From: Sediminibacterium sp.
GTDB lineage: Bacteria; Bacteroidota; Bacteroidia; Chitinophagales; Chitinophagaceae
DNA length: 64,000 nucleotides
Direction: 5' to 3'
Assembly (NCBI RefSeq): GCF_030695065.1
Contig: NZ_JAUYTR010000025.1
Coordinates: 95,154-159,153, forward strand
The notes beneath the pieces are model-generated. The model worked only from the letters and a program-made list of their open reading frames with translations, made no database searches and had not been told where the DNA came from. The position numbers and the translations under genes are program-made. Positions 8,450-16,999 of the stretch are shown here, one piece after another; the stretch's first letter is position 1; each line of letters starts with the position of its first letter.

Positions 8450-9589
8450 ATGGCCGCACTAAGTTTTACACTAAAAAATACCGCAAATGGATCTGCAGCA
8501 AGAGCGGGTGTTATTGAAACAGACCATGGAACCATTCAAACGCCCATCTTCATGCCAGTAGGCACCGTAGGGTCGGTAAAAGCAGTAACCCAACAGCAAT
8601 TGAAGTTGGATGTACAAGCCCAGATTATTTTAGGCAATACCTATCATTTATATTTAAGACCTGGAACAGAAGTGTTGGAAGCAGCGGGGGGATTGCACCG
8701 CTTCAATGGATGGGACCGCCCCATTTTAACCGATAGTGGTGGATACCAGGTATTTTCTTTGGCAGCCAATAGAAAAATTAAGGAAGAGGGGGTAGTATTT
8801 CAGTCTCATATTGATGGAAGCAAGCACTTGTTTTCTCCTGAGTCGGTAATGGATATTCAGCGAAGTATTGGAGCCGATATCATCATGGCATTCGACGAAT
8901 GTCCTCCGTATCCAAGCACGTATGAATATGCTAAAAAAAGCATGGAGTTAACCCATCGTTGGTTAAATAGGTGTATTGCACGATTGGCTGAAACACCTGA
9001 TAAATATGGCTATACACAAAATTTATTTCCCATAGTACAAGGAAGTACTTACAAAGATTTGCGAAAAGCCTCTTGTGAATTTATTGCTTCCCGTGGAGCA
9101 GTTGGGAATGCCATTGGCGGATTAAGTGTAGGAGAGCCCGAAGACATGATGTACGAATTTACTGCATTGTGTACAGAGCACTTGCCTTTAGATAAACCTC
9201 GGTATTTAATGGGTGTAGGAACTCCATGGAATTTATTGGAGTGTATTGATTTAGGTATTGATATGTTTGATTGTGTAATGCCCACTCGCAATGGCCGAAA
9301 CGGTATGTTGTTTACTACACAAGGCGTAATTAATATCCGAAATAAAAAATGGTACAAAGACTTTAGCCCCATTGATCCTGGGCTGCCTTCTGAAACCAGC
9401 CAGTATTATACTAAAGCATATTTGCGTCATTTATTTGTAGCAGAAGAAATTTTGGGATTACAAATCGCCAGCATACATAACTTAAGTTTTTATTTGTGGT
9501 TGGTGGGTGAAGCAAGAAAGCATATTCTAGACAATACATTCGGCAGTTGGAAGAAAGAAATGTTGGAGATACTAAAGCGGCGATTATAA
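8450..9589 (+). CDS. tgt: Queuine/preQ1 tRNA-guanine transglycosylase
   Basis: Tgt swaps guanine 34 of GUN-anticodon tRNAs for a queuosine precursor. The 379-residue protein has the expected motifs: LTDSGGYQVFSL (general-base Asp), AFDECPPYP, AIGGLSVGEP (substrate pocket), and FDCVMPTRNGRNG with the nucleophilic Asp. The usual CxCxxC-x(n)-H zinc site near the C-terminus is not there: the equivalent stretch reads SETSQYYTKAYLRHL with no cysteine. I recall this loss in other Bacteroidota Tgt proteins, so I still call it functional. Confidence 0.92.
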   Translation: MAALSFTLKNTANGSAARAGVIETDHGTIQTPIFMPVGTVGSVKAVTQQQLKLDVQAQIILGNTYHLYLRPGTEVLEAAGGLHRFNGWDRPILTDSGGYQVFSLAANRKIKEEGVVFQSHIDGSKHLFSPESVMDIQRSIGADIIMAFDECPPYPSTYEYAKKSMELTHRWLNRCIARLAETPDKYGYTQNLFPIVQGSTYKDLRKASCEFIASRGAVGNAIGGLSVGEPEDMMYEFTALCTEHLPLDKPRYLMGVGTPWNLLECIDLGIDMFDCVMPTRNGRNGMLFTTQGVINIRNKKWYKDFSPIDPGLPSETSQYYTKAYLRHLFVAEEILGLQIASIHNLSFYLWLVGEARKHILDNTFGSWKKEMLEILKRRL

Positions 9590-9730
9590 TCCCCTTGGAA
9601 AACAGCATGTGGATAAGCGTAAACTAAATTTATATTTATTCACTTATATACTAATTGTATTTAGTGTTGCAAATTCAGTGGTAGATTAGCATTACTTACT
9701 AATCCGCTACCTCTGAAGCCCTAAAATTGA

Positions 9731-9757
9731 TACATCCATTTTCATGGATGTATTTTT
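9731..9757 (+). terminator. Terminator after tgt, abutting the next promoter
   Basis: A perfect 9-bp inverted repeat (TACATCCAT / ATGGATGTA, 4-base loop, 9731-9752) followed by TTTTT. It ends two bases before the TATCTTTG box at 9759 of the downstream gene. Confidence 0.7.
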
Positions 9758-9758
9758 C

Positions 9759-9766
9759 TATCTTTG
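9759..9766 (+). promoter_or_regulatory. -7 promoter box for the LptF/LptG gene
   Basis: TATCTTTG fits TAnnTTTG and ends five bases before ATG 9772. The -33 position falls within the terminator hairpin, and I see no TTG at the proper spacing. Confidence 0.45.
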
Positions 9767-9771
9767 AGTTA

Positions 9772-10863
9772 ATGAAGAAGCTTGATTGGTACATACTCAA
9801 AAAATTCCTCACTACTTTCTTCTTTGCTATATTTCTTTTTGCTGTTATTGCTATTGTGGTAGATGTAAGCGAAAAGACCGATGATTTTGTGCGTTCACAG
9901 TTGGGTTTTAGGCGGATTATAACCGACTATTACGCAGGCTTTATACCACATATAATTGCCCTCTTATTTCCATTATTTGTTTTTATTGCTGTAATCTTTT
10001 TCACTTCTAAAATGGCGGGGAATAGTGAAATAGTTGCCATACTAGCTAGTGGAACTGGTTATTCAAGGTGGTTAAGACCGTATTGGATAGGGGGAATTTT
10101 AATGGCTACTTTATTATGGTTTGCCAATCAATATATAGTTCCCAAGGCCAATGTATTGCGCGGTAATTTTGAAGCGAAATACATAGATGCCAATTCTAGT
10201 TATAACGCGTTATTGGGTCAGTCGAATCATATTTATTTGCGCATAGACTCATTCACTTATGCGGGCATTCATTATTATGATACGCTGGTAAAAAGAGGCG
10301 GCCCAGTATTTTTGTACACGGTAAAAGACAATAAAGTAACCGAAAACCTGAGAGCAGAATCTATTATTTGGGATACGGCCAGTAAAAAATGGAAGTTGGA
10401 TGTTTTATTAGATCGGAAATTGAAACCCATGCAGGAGATGGTGGTAAATGAAACCACACGATTAATGAATTTCAATTTTAAACCATCCGATTTAACGCGA
10501 GATAAATACACCAAAGACAAATTAACAACCCCAGAATTAACCCGATTTATTGCATTGGAAGAATTAAGGGGATCGGAGGGCTTGAATAGTTTGAAAGTAG
10601 AGCGATATAGGCGAGACGCTACTTGTGTAACAGTAATTTTGTTGACTTTGATAGGAGCTATAGTAGCGGGAAGAAAAGTTAGGGGCGGAAGTGGGGTGCA
10701 TTTGGCAGTTGGTTTTGTAACAGCAGCATTGTTCATTATCACCGATCGATTCTCTACCATATTTTCTACTAAGGGTAATTTGCCACCATTAATGGCAGCC
10801 TGGATACCTAATATGATATTCCTAATAGTTGTAGTATATCTATACAGAACGGCACCAAAATAA
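9772..10863 (+). CDS. LptF/LptG family LPS export permease
   Basis: A YjgP/YjgQ-family membrane protein of 363 residues. It has the family architecture: MKKLDWYILKKFLTTFFF and two to three N-terminal membrane segments, a periplasmic beta-jellyroll region (about residues 110-270), and three C-terminal membrane segments. With LptB it extracts lipopolysaccharide from the inner membrane. Start ATG 9772 follows the -7 box and gives the conserved N-terminus. The sequence does not settle LptF versus LptG; the short DWYILKKF start resembles LptG. Confidence 0.85.
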   Translation: MKKLDWYILKKFLTTFFFAIFLFAVIAIVVDVSEKTDDFVRSQLGFRRIITDYYAGFIPHIIALLFPLFVFIAVIFFTSKMAGNSEIVAILASGTGYSRWLRPYWIGGILMATLLWFANQYIVPKANVLRGNFEAKYIDANSSYNALLGQSNHIYLRIDSFTYAGIHYYDTLVKRGGPVFLYTVKDNKVTENLRAESIIWDTASKKWKLDVLLDRKLKPMQEMVVNETTRLMNFNFKPSDLTRDKYTKDKLTTPELTRFIALEELRGSEGLNSLKVERYRRDATCVTVILLTLIGAIVAGRKVRGGSGVHLAVGFVTAALFIITDRFSTIFSTKGNLPPLMAAWIPNMIFLIVVVYLYRTAPK

Positions 10864-10900
10864 TTATTTGTGAAATTTTGAAACAAGACTGGCATTGATT

Positions 10901-10930
10901 TTGTTGTAGTTGCAACTTCAATTACCTTTG
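10901..10930 (+). promoter_or_regulatory. Promoter of citrate synthase
   Basis: A full Bacteroidetes-type promoter: TTG at 10901-10903, 19-base spacer, TACCTTTG at 10923-10930. Transcription would begin near 10936, leaving a leader of about 25 bases before ATG 10961. Confidence 0.75.
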
Positions 10931-10960
10931 AAACATTAGATTATCTAACAATAGATTGCC

Positions 10961-12283
10961 ATGGGAATAATCAAAGACAGGTTTAAAGCAAAGGCTGATA
11001 TAGCCAGTGCCGAGATAAAATCAATTATTAAGGAACACGGAAATAAAAAAGTAGGGGAAGTAACCCTGGCCCAGATATACCAAGGAATGCGTGGTATTAC
11101 AGGTTTGGTTACCGAGACCAGCTTATTAGATGCCCAAGAAGGAATTCGCTTCCGCGGACATTCTATTCCAGAATTGCAACAAAAATTGCCCAAGGCACCC
11201 AATGGCGGAGAACCTTTGCCAGAAGGATTATTCCATTTAATGTTGGTAGGAGACTTGCCTACAGAAGAAGAAGCCAACCATATTACCAGTGTATGGCAGC
11301 GCAGAAGCCATGTTCCCAATCATGTATTTGCAACCATTGATGCATTGCCGTTGAGCACACATCCGATGACCATGTTTGTGGTAGGGGTAATGGCCTTGCA
11401 AACAGAAAGCAATTTTGCTAAAGAGTATTCCAAAGGAATGAATAAGAAAGACTATTGGAATGCTACTTACGACGATGCTATGGATTTGATTGCACGTTTG
11501 CCAAGAATTGCAGCTTATATCTATAGAAGAAAGTACAAGAACAACGATCATATTCAACCCAATGGTTTGTTAGATTGGGCAGGCAACTTTGCCCATATGA
11601 TGGGATACGACGATGAAAGCTTTAAGGAGTTGATGCGTTTGTATATGACCATTCATGCAGATCATGAAGGTGGAAACGTTTCTGCACATACCACCCATTT
11701 AGTAGGTTCTGCATTAAGCGATCCATTCTTGAGTTATGCAGCAGGAATGAACGGATTAGCGGGTCCATTGCATGGATTGGCTAACCAAGAAGTAATTAAG
11801 TGGATTTTTGAAATGCAAGAGCAACTAGGCACTGATAGTCCTAGCAAAGAGCAGATAGCACAATATGTTCAAGATACGCTTACATCTGGTAAAGTAGTAC
11901 CAGGATATGGCCACGCAGTTCTGCGTAAGACCGATCCAAGATTTACTGCACAAATGGAGTTTGGTAAAAAGCATATGCCCGATGATAAATTGGTGAACAC
12001 TGTTTGGAATATTTACGAAACAGTTCCACCTATTTTACAATCATTGGGAAAGATTAAAAATCCTTGGCCGAATGTAGACGCACATAGTGGAGCATTATTG
12101 GTACACTACGGATTTGTAGAGTATGAGTTCTATACAGTATTATTTGCCGTAAGCCGCGCGTTAGGTGTTATGGCTAGCTTATGTTGGGATAGGGCATTGG
12201 GCTCACCATTAGAGCGTCCAAAGAGTGTTACCACCGAGTCGGTAAAATTATGGTTAGAAGGTAAAGATCAAATTTGGGAGTAA
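10961..12283 (+). CDS. gltA: Citrate synthase, mitochondrial-type
   Basis: Condenses acetyl-CoA and oxaloacetate at the entry to the TCA cycle. The 440-residue protein contains active-site stretches of the eukaryotic/mitochondrial kind rather than the E. coli kind: MNGLAGPLHGLANQEV (His), VVPGYGHAVLRKTDPRF (His), NPWPNVDAHSGALL (Asp) and FAVSRALGV. Bacteroidota commonly have this type ('eukaryotic' citrate (Si)-synthase). It is monocistronic, with its own promoter and terminator. Confidence 0.94.
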   Translation: MGIIKDRFKAKADIASAEIKSIIKEHGNKKVGEVTLAQIYQGMRGITGLVTETSLLDAQEGIRFRGHSIPELQQKLPKAPNGGEPLPEGLFHLMLVGDLPTEEEANHITSVWQRRSHVPNHVFATIDALPLSTHPMTMFVVGVMALQTESNFAKEYSKGMNKKDYWNATYDDAMDLIARLPRIAAYIYRRKYKNNDHIQPNGLLDWAGNFAHMMGYDDESFKELMRLYMTIHADHEGGNVSAHTTHLVGSALSDPFLSYAAGMNGLAGPLHGLANQEVIKWIFEMQEQLGTDSPSKEQIAQYVQDTLTSGKVVPGYGHAVLRKTDPRFTAQMEFGKKHMPDDKLVNTVWNIYETVPPILQSLGKIKNPWPNVDAHSGALLVHYGFVEYEFYTVLFAVSRALGVMASLCWDRALGSPLERPKSVTTESVKLWLEGKDQIWE

Positions 12284-12329
12284 ATTGGTTATTCAACAGC
12301 GCATGCTGTTAAGAAATATTGAGACAGAG

Positions 12330-12358
12330 CCCGACTATAAAAATGGTCGGGTTTTTTT
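12330..12358 (+). terminator. Terminator after citrate synthase
   Basis: A 6-bp GC hairpin (CCCGAC / GTCGGG, 10-base loop) followed by seven T. Confidence 0.85.
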
Positions 12359-12733
12359 GTTGGTAAGATTTGTATATGATTAGCCTATTACTCTATTGTC
12401 TCGAAACTTGTTTTATTGTAATTATGTTTGTCCAATTGAACAAATACTGCTCCAACTATTTTGTGATAAGTCAGTTGTTTCGTTGTCATTTCTTTGTACA
12501 AGTTGTCCATACGAAAAAGTCGTCCAAAATAGTAAAAGTGTTATAATTAATTATATGTCTCATTTTGGTTGCCAAGCTGCTTGTAAAAAAATAGCACAAA
12601 GCGCAAAATGCTTGTCATCTATAGGAGTTTGAATAATGTAACTCTTATAGAAAATTATGTAAAGCTGCTCAGTAGCCCAATGAGTACTTTTACAATTATT
12701 ACAAATCATTAGAATTTTTTAAACAAAAATACA
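12359..12733. other. Intergenic stretch, no gene recognised
   Basis: About 375 AT-rich bases between the citrate synthase terminator and the flavin reductase gene. A 78-codon open frame (12396-12632) is rich in Cys and Ser, lacks a family pattern and is probably chance. I see no RNA gene, repeat or convincing promoter. Confidence 0.5.
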
Positions 12734-13405
12734 ATGGGCAATCATCTTCTAAAAATTACTTCAATTAACAATATCACATATAATGTTTTGCGAATTGTTA
12801 CCAATAAACCTAATGGATTCAACTTTAAACCTGGTCAGGCGGCTAATATAGCTATTAACAAAAGTGGTTGGCTAAAAGAAGTAAGACCGTTTACATTTAC
12901 GAATTTACCAGCCAATAATTCTTTAGAGTTTACCATAAAAACATATCCAGAGCAGGAAAGCGTCACCAACGAGTTGTTAAAATTAAAACAAGATGACGAG
13001 TTAGTCTTACATGATGTTTTCGGAGCAATTACTTATAAGGGTGAAGGTGTATTTATAGCCGGTGGTGCTGGCATCACACCATTTATTTCTATTTTCAGAA
13101 ATTTAAAAGCAAAAAATGAGTTAGGTAATAACATGTTATTGTTTGCTAACAAAACAAGAGCTGATATTATTCTTGAAAGCGAATTAAACGATATGCTGGG
13201 TGAAGCATTTGTCAATATCCTATCAGACGAAGAGGTGCAGAATTACCATTATGGCAGAGTAACAGAAGAATTTCTAAAAGAGAACGTGACTGATTTTAAT
13301 CAACAATTTTATATATGTGGTCCACCACCAATGATAAAAGATGTGGAAATGCAGCTAATCAATTTAGGGGTAACCCAAGACCATATTACAAAAGAAATAT
13401 TTTAA
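12734..13405 (+). CDS. Ferredoxin-NADP reductase-like flavin oxidoreductase
   Basis: A 223-residue FNR-fold protein. Residues 1-95 form the FAD-binding barrel with RPFTFTN as the RxYS/T-type flavin motif. Residues 96-223 form the NAD(P)-binding domain with GAGITPFIS and the C-terminal CGPPPMI motif. There is no ferredoxin or globin domain attached, so it should pass electrons between NAD(P)H and a separate partner that I cannot identify. It is followed 11 bases later by an alpha/beta hydrolase, probably in the same transcript. Confidence 0.85.
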   Translation: MGNHLLKITSINNITYNVLRIVTNKPNGFNFKPGQAANIAINKSGWLKEVRPFTFTNLPANNSLEFTIKTYPEQESVTNELLKLKQDDELVLHDVFGAITYKGEGVFIAGGAGITPFISIFRNLKAKNELGNNMLLFANKTRADIILESELNDMLGEAFVNILSDEEVQNYHYGRVTEEFLKENVTDFNQQFYICGPPPMIKDVEMQLINLGVTQDHITKEIF

Positions 13406-13416
13406 AATTGAACACC

Positions 13417-14280
13417 ATGGAAACACTAAATCAAGGTTTTAATTTAACTATCCCAGTAAATAATTTTCATCTATCCTACGACGATGTGGGCGAAGGAAGC
13501 ACTCCAATTATTTGCTTACACGGATTTCCTTTCGACAAAACGATGTGGAAGGGGCAGCTTGATTTTTTGGAATCCAAAAATCGAATAATTGCCTGCGACA
13601 TTAGAGGTTTTGGAAAATCAACCGATGAGACGTCGTACTTAAGCATTGACTTGTTTAGTGAAGATTTAATAGCATTTATGGATGCGTTAAACATTGATAA
13701 AGCAATAATTTGTGGGTTATCAATGGGTGGTTTTATAGCACTTAATGCACTGAAAAGATTCCCTGATCGCTTTGAGGCATTAATATTATGTGATACACAA
13801 TGCATTGCTGATTCTCTAGAAGTACATGAAAAAAGATATGAGATAATTGATGAAATTAATACTAATGGAGTTGCTAATTTTAATGAAGGATTTATAAAAA
13901 GTGTATTTCACAAAGATTCAATAACGAATAAAAAGGAACTAGTTGAGAAACTGCGTGGTGTGGTATTTGCTAATTCTGAAAATATTATCAAAAAAGGATT
14001 GGTAGCACTTGCTGAGCGATCTGAAACTTGCTCCACTTTAAATGAAATAGCCATTCCCACCTTGATAATTTGCGGCAGCGAAGATGAAGTGACACCACTG
14101 GTTCAATCTGAATCAATGCTTTCAACTATTAAAGACTCAATTCTTCACGTTATTCATAATGCAGGTCATGTTTCCAATCTTGAGCAGTCCCAAGAATTCA
14201 ACGAACAGCTTCTCAATTTCTTAATTTTTTTAAACGACTTGAATTTTAAGAAAAATAATGGGGAAAAGAGGATAGTTTAA
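13417..14280 (+). CDS. Alpha/beta-fold hydrolase
   Basis: A cytosolic alpha/beta hydrolase of 287 residues; I chose ATG 13417 (METLNQGFN) since the longer frame overlaps the reductase. The catalytic triad is visible: Ser in GLSMGG, Asp in CGSEDEVTP, His in NAGHVSNLEQ. The oxyanion region is HGFPFDKTMW. The overall pattern resembles haloperoxidase/esterase-like members such as RutD or PcaD relatives, but the substrate cannot be told. Confidence 0.85.
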   Translation: METLNQGFNLTIPVNNFHLSYDDVGEGSTPIICLHGFPFDKTMWKGQLDFLESKNRIIACDIRGFGKSTDETSYLSIDLFSEDLIAFMDALNIDKAIICGLSMGGFIALNALKRFPDRFEALILCDTQCIADSLEVHEKRYEIIDEINTNGVANFNEGFIKSVFHKDSITNKKELVEKLRGVVFANSENIIKKGLVALAERSETCSTLNEIAIPTLIICGSEDEVTPLVQSESMLSTIKDSILHVIHNAGHVSNLEQSQEFNEQLLNFLIFLNDLNFKKNNGEKRIV

Positions 14281-14479
14281 TGATCATTTATTTGAAAGGT
14301 TAACTCGCAGGAATTGTTATTTGCTTTTGTTTATAGCCTCCCCGGTTTTGCGTAGTTTGGATAATCTGTGATCCTACTGGAGGCTTGGCCACTAAAGCCG
14401 GATAGCAAAATTTTCACAAGAACCGGTGTAATACTTGTTCAGTTTTTCAGAGTAAATAATGTAAACTGTGTAGTGCATA

Positions 14480-14506
14480 AAAAAAGCCCCTATAAAAGGG
14501 GCTTTG
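14480..14506 (-). terminator. Terminator of tRNA-Ala
   Basis: Read on the minus strand, AAAGCCCC / GGGGCTTT arms form a hairpin followed by a T-run. It sits just downstream of the 3' end of the tRNA. Confidence 0.85.
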
Positions 14507-14509
14507 AAG

Positions 14510-14583
<74 letters not shown>

Positions 14584-14592
14584 TTAAGAGTG

Positions 14593-14622
14593 CAAATGTA
14601 TAGGCTGATTGTATTATGGCAA
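14593..14622 (-). promoter_or_regulatory. Promoter of tRNA-Ala, carried on the element side
   Basis: On the minus strand: TTG (14622-14620), 19-base spacer, TACATTTG (14600-14593), a full Bacteroidetes promoter ending nine bases before the tRNA. The same layout with a different spacer sequence exists next to the right repeat (30981-31010). Confidence 0.75.
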
Positions 14623-14646
14623 AATATTACTTCTGAAAACCCTTTA

Positions 14647-14664
14647 GACCCCCAAATCTGACCC
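14647..14664. repeat. Left arm-type inverted repeat of the element
   Basis: GACCCCCAAATCTGACCC is the inverted, near-identical counterpart of GGGTCAGGTTTGGGTCAC at 30852-30869 near the other end. The two lie 63 and 59 bases from their att repeats. A second inverted pair is CTTCTGAAAACCCTTT (14630-14645) and AAAGGGTTTCAGAAG (30905-30919). Such pairs are typical of integrase arm sites. Confidence 0.55.
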
Positions 14665-14687
14665 TTCACCTCAAAATTGGGTATCAA

Positions 14688-15821
14688 ATGGGTATCAAAA
14701 ACCAAAAAGGAACAGTTTCAGTAGAAAACTTCAGGGGCAGAATCAGGTTAAGATGGAGGTATCAATCAAAAAGATATTCCTTAAACCTCGCCTCTTATAA
14801 CAAGATTAACCTTTTACCTGCTCGAAAGATTGCTCTATTAATTGAACAGGATATTTCACTTGACAAATTTGATTTTACTTTAAACAGGTATAAAGCCAGT
14901 ACTTCAAAATCAAACCCCACAGAAAAAAGTATGGTTGAATACTTTGAGGAATGGACAACCACCTATAAACAAATGGATTGTGAAAAGCATACAAACTATA
15001 ATTCTGTGAGAAATATGCTCAAAAAATGGGGTAAAGTGGAACAAACAAACATTCATATAAAGCTTAATACAGAAACCTTTTGTGGTGCAACTTATAATAG
15101 GAGGCTTACCATGTTGAAGGATTTTGTAAAATGGCTTGTAAAGGCTCAAATTTGGACGTTTAATCCATTAGAGGATATAAACCCTAAGAAATACAAAAAA
15201 GCCAAGCAGCCTAAGCGCAAGCCCTTTACAGAAGATGAAATCAGTAGTATTTTAAAGGCTTTCAGAAATGATACATATACTCCTAAATTTTCTGCCTATA
15301 AACACTCTCATTATTACCCTTTTATTTATTTTATTTTCAAAACTGGAGTAAGAAACGCAGAAGCAATAGGCTTAAGGGTTAGTAGTATAGATTTGAATAG
15401 CAAGCAGATTCATATTAAAGAAGTTTTGGCAAGGTCAATAAAAGGAACAAGTGCAGCACTTAGAATCAGAAAAGAAACAAAAAATGGCAAAGAAAGAATA
15501 TTGCCATTAACTCCTGATTTACTCGATATCCTTAATCCACTTATAAAAGGAAAGCAAAAAGACGACTTAGTATTTCAATCCCCAAATGGGTTGGCAATAG
15601 ATGATAATAACTTTCAGCCAAGGGTTTTCAAAAAGGTCTTAAAAGGGTTGAATATCGAAGAAAGGGTTTTATATGCTTGTAGACACACTTTTGGGAGCAG
15701 ATGTATAGATTCAGGGATTACACCAGTTATGACAGCATTTCTAATGGGCAATAATCCTGAAACTGCATTAAGGAACTACACTCATCAGATAAATATTCCT
15801 AGCAATTTGCCAGAGATTTAA
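14688..15821 (+). CDS. Tyrosine recombinase/integrase
   Basis: A phage-type site-specific integrase of 377 residues that should catalyse insertion and excision at tRNA-Ala. Residues 1-70 form an arm-binding domain of the KGTVSVENFRGRIRLRWRY kind; residues about 85-155 are the SAM-like core-binding domain; residues 170-377 are catalytic. The catalytic residues are visible: Arg in TGVRNAEAIGL, Lys in NGKERILPL, CRHTFGSR (His and second Arg), and Tyr in RNYTHQ. Two direct copies of GGGTATCAAA overlap its start. Its location beside attL is usual. Confidence 0.93.
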   Translation: MGIKNQKGTVSVENFRGRIRLRWRYQSKRYSLNLASYNKINLLPARKIALLIEQDISLDKFDFTLNRYKASTSKSNPTEKSMVEYFEEWTTTYKQMDCEKHTNYNSVRNMLKKWGKVEQTNIHIKLNTETFCGATYNRRLTMLKDFVKWLVKAQIWTFNPLEDINPKKYKKAKQPKRKPFTEDEISSILKAFRNDTYTPKFSAYKHSHYYPFIYFIFKTGVRNAEAIGLRVSSIDLNSKQIHIKEVLARSIKGTSAALRIRKETKNGKERILPLTPDLLDILNPLIKGKQKDDLVFQSPNGLAIDDNNFQPRVFKKVLKGLNIEERVLYACRHTFGSRCIDSGITPVMTAFLMGNNPETALRNYTHQINIPSNLPEI

Positions 15822-15954
15822 ATGTACCAATTTAGCTTCTACAGCTATGGTTAATAATGTTTATGATGTTAATAGGCAGAAAAGAACAATCAGTAGGGTA
15901 ATTGCTTTGGATAATGGGTTTGTTTAGCTATTTTTATTCTTTTTCGTTTATTTC

Positions 15955-16899
15955 CTATTCTTCTATTCTCGCAAATGAGTATTTGTTAGTTTCATTAATG
16001 TTATCTACACCAATTAAAATTGTCAAATCTTCATTATACTTGAAAGTTAAATTAAAATAAATATCATCGTATTTTATATTTGTTTGAATTTCTATATTTT
16101 TTGTTATTTCATTTAGTTTATAGCTTGTAATTGTAAACCATTCTTTAGCTATTTCTTCTGAACTTATTTTATATACTATCCTATTATGGATTTTTACATT
16201 AAAAATTTCCTCTTTATATAAAGGATTTTTTAAACTTACAAACCAACTTCCATTTAAAAATTCAACATTGTTTTTGTTTTCATGAATTTCTTCTTCATCT
16301 TGATATTTGCTCAATTTAATTTTTTCAGAATCTAAACTTGCTTGAAGAAGAATCATTTTATTATTCAAATCATTTATTTCTTTCTTTTTTTCATTTATTG
16401 ATGCATGAAAGTCATTATTTTCCTGCTTTAATTCATTTAGTTCATTGACCAATTGTTCGTTTCTTTCAATGATTTTACTTTCCTTCTCAAGAACGTCTTC
16501 TAAAGTTTTAGTTCTTAATTCATATATCTCACGCAGTTTAATGTATTTCTCAACAGAAATTTTACTACCCTTTGCAACTTTAATTTTAGAATTAGTTCCC
16601 CATTTCTTAAACCAAACATCTGCTATTTCAATTCCATTTCTCAAAAATGGATAGAATAATGAATATGAAAATGCTGAAATTAAAGGTAACCAAAAGCTTT
16701 TCCATGTGCTTAGAAGTGAATTTGCATAATCTATATAAACATTATAATAGAATATTGTAAATCCACTTACATCATACTTAAATATTGTAGTAATAAACAT
16801 CCAGTTAAATGCTAACCACGATATTATAAAAGAGGAGAAAAAAGGACTTGATATTCTTTCTTTCAAGTCTTTAAAAAAATCATATACTTTATCCATCAA
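15955..16899 (-). CDS. Unknown two-TM coiled-coil protein
   Basis: 314 residues, no family I can name with confidence. The N-terminus (FFKDLKERISSPFFSSFIISWLAFNW) leads into a first membrane segment, with a second hydrophobic segment at about residues 65-88. A Glu/Lys/Asn-rich coiled coil follows at about residues 130-205, then a beta-rich C-terminal domain (about 215-314). It is monocistronic on the minus strand between integrase and replication genes, a place where cargo is often found. It is very AT-rich. A membrane-linked sensor or effector is possible but unproven. Confidence 0.65.
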   Translation of the reverse strand: MMDKVYDFFKDLKERISSPFFSSFIISWLAFNWMFITTIFKYDVSGFTIFYYNVYIDYANSLLSTWKSFWLPLISAFSYSLFYPFLRNGIEIADVWFKKWGTNSKIKVAKGSKISVEKYIKLREIYELRTKTLEDVLEKESKIIERNEQLVNELNELKQENNDFHASINEKKKEINDLNNKMILLQASLDSEKIKLSKYQDEEEIHENKNNVEFLNGSWFVSLKNPLYKEEIFNVKIHNRIVYKISSEEIAKEWFTITSYKLNEITKNIEIQTNIKYDDIYFNLTFKYNEDLTILIGVDNINETNKYSFARIEE

Positions 16900-16946
16900 C
16901 TTAAATTGTAATATAAATCTAATGTATATTTAGTAATAACAAAATA

Positions 16947-16980
16947 GTCAGTCAATTCTCTATAGATTTGGCTGACTGAC
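16947..16980. repeat. Inverted repeat of the TGAC motif
   Basis: GTCAGTCA (16947-16954) and TGACTGAC (16973-16980) pair as an 8-bp stem with an 18-base loop in the promoter gap between the divergent genes 15955-16899 and 17000-17737. Similar TTGATTGACTGA motifs occur at 19392 and around 30789-30828, near the right end. Confidence 0.5.
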
Positions 16981-16999
16981 CAAATTCAAATTATTCAAA

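Noticed and set aside
10275..10895. 206-codon frame antisense to the LptF/LptG gene
   Set aside because: Long by chance opposite a clearly conserved membrane-protein gene; no family pattern.
12396..12632. 78-codon Cys-rich open frame after citrate synthase
   Set aside because: No family pattern, no promoter box close by, odd composition (many Cys, Ser) and it fills an AT-rich gap; most likely chance.
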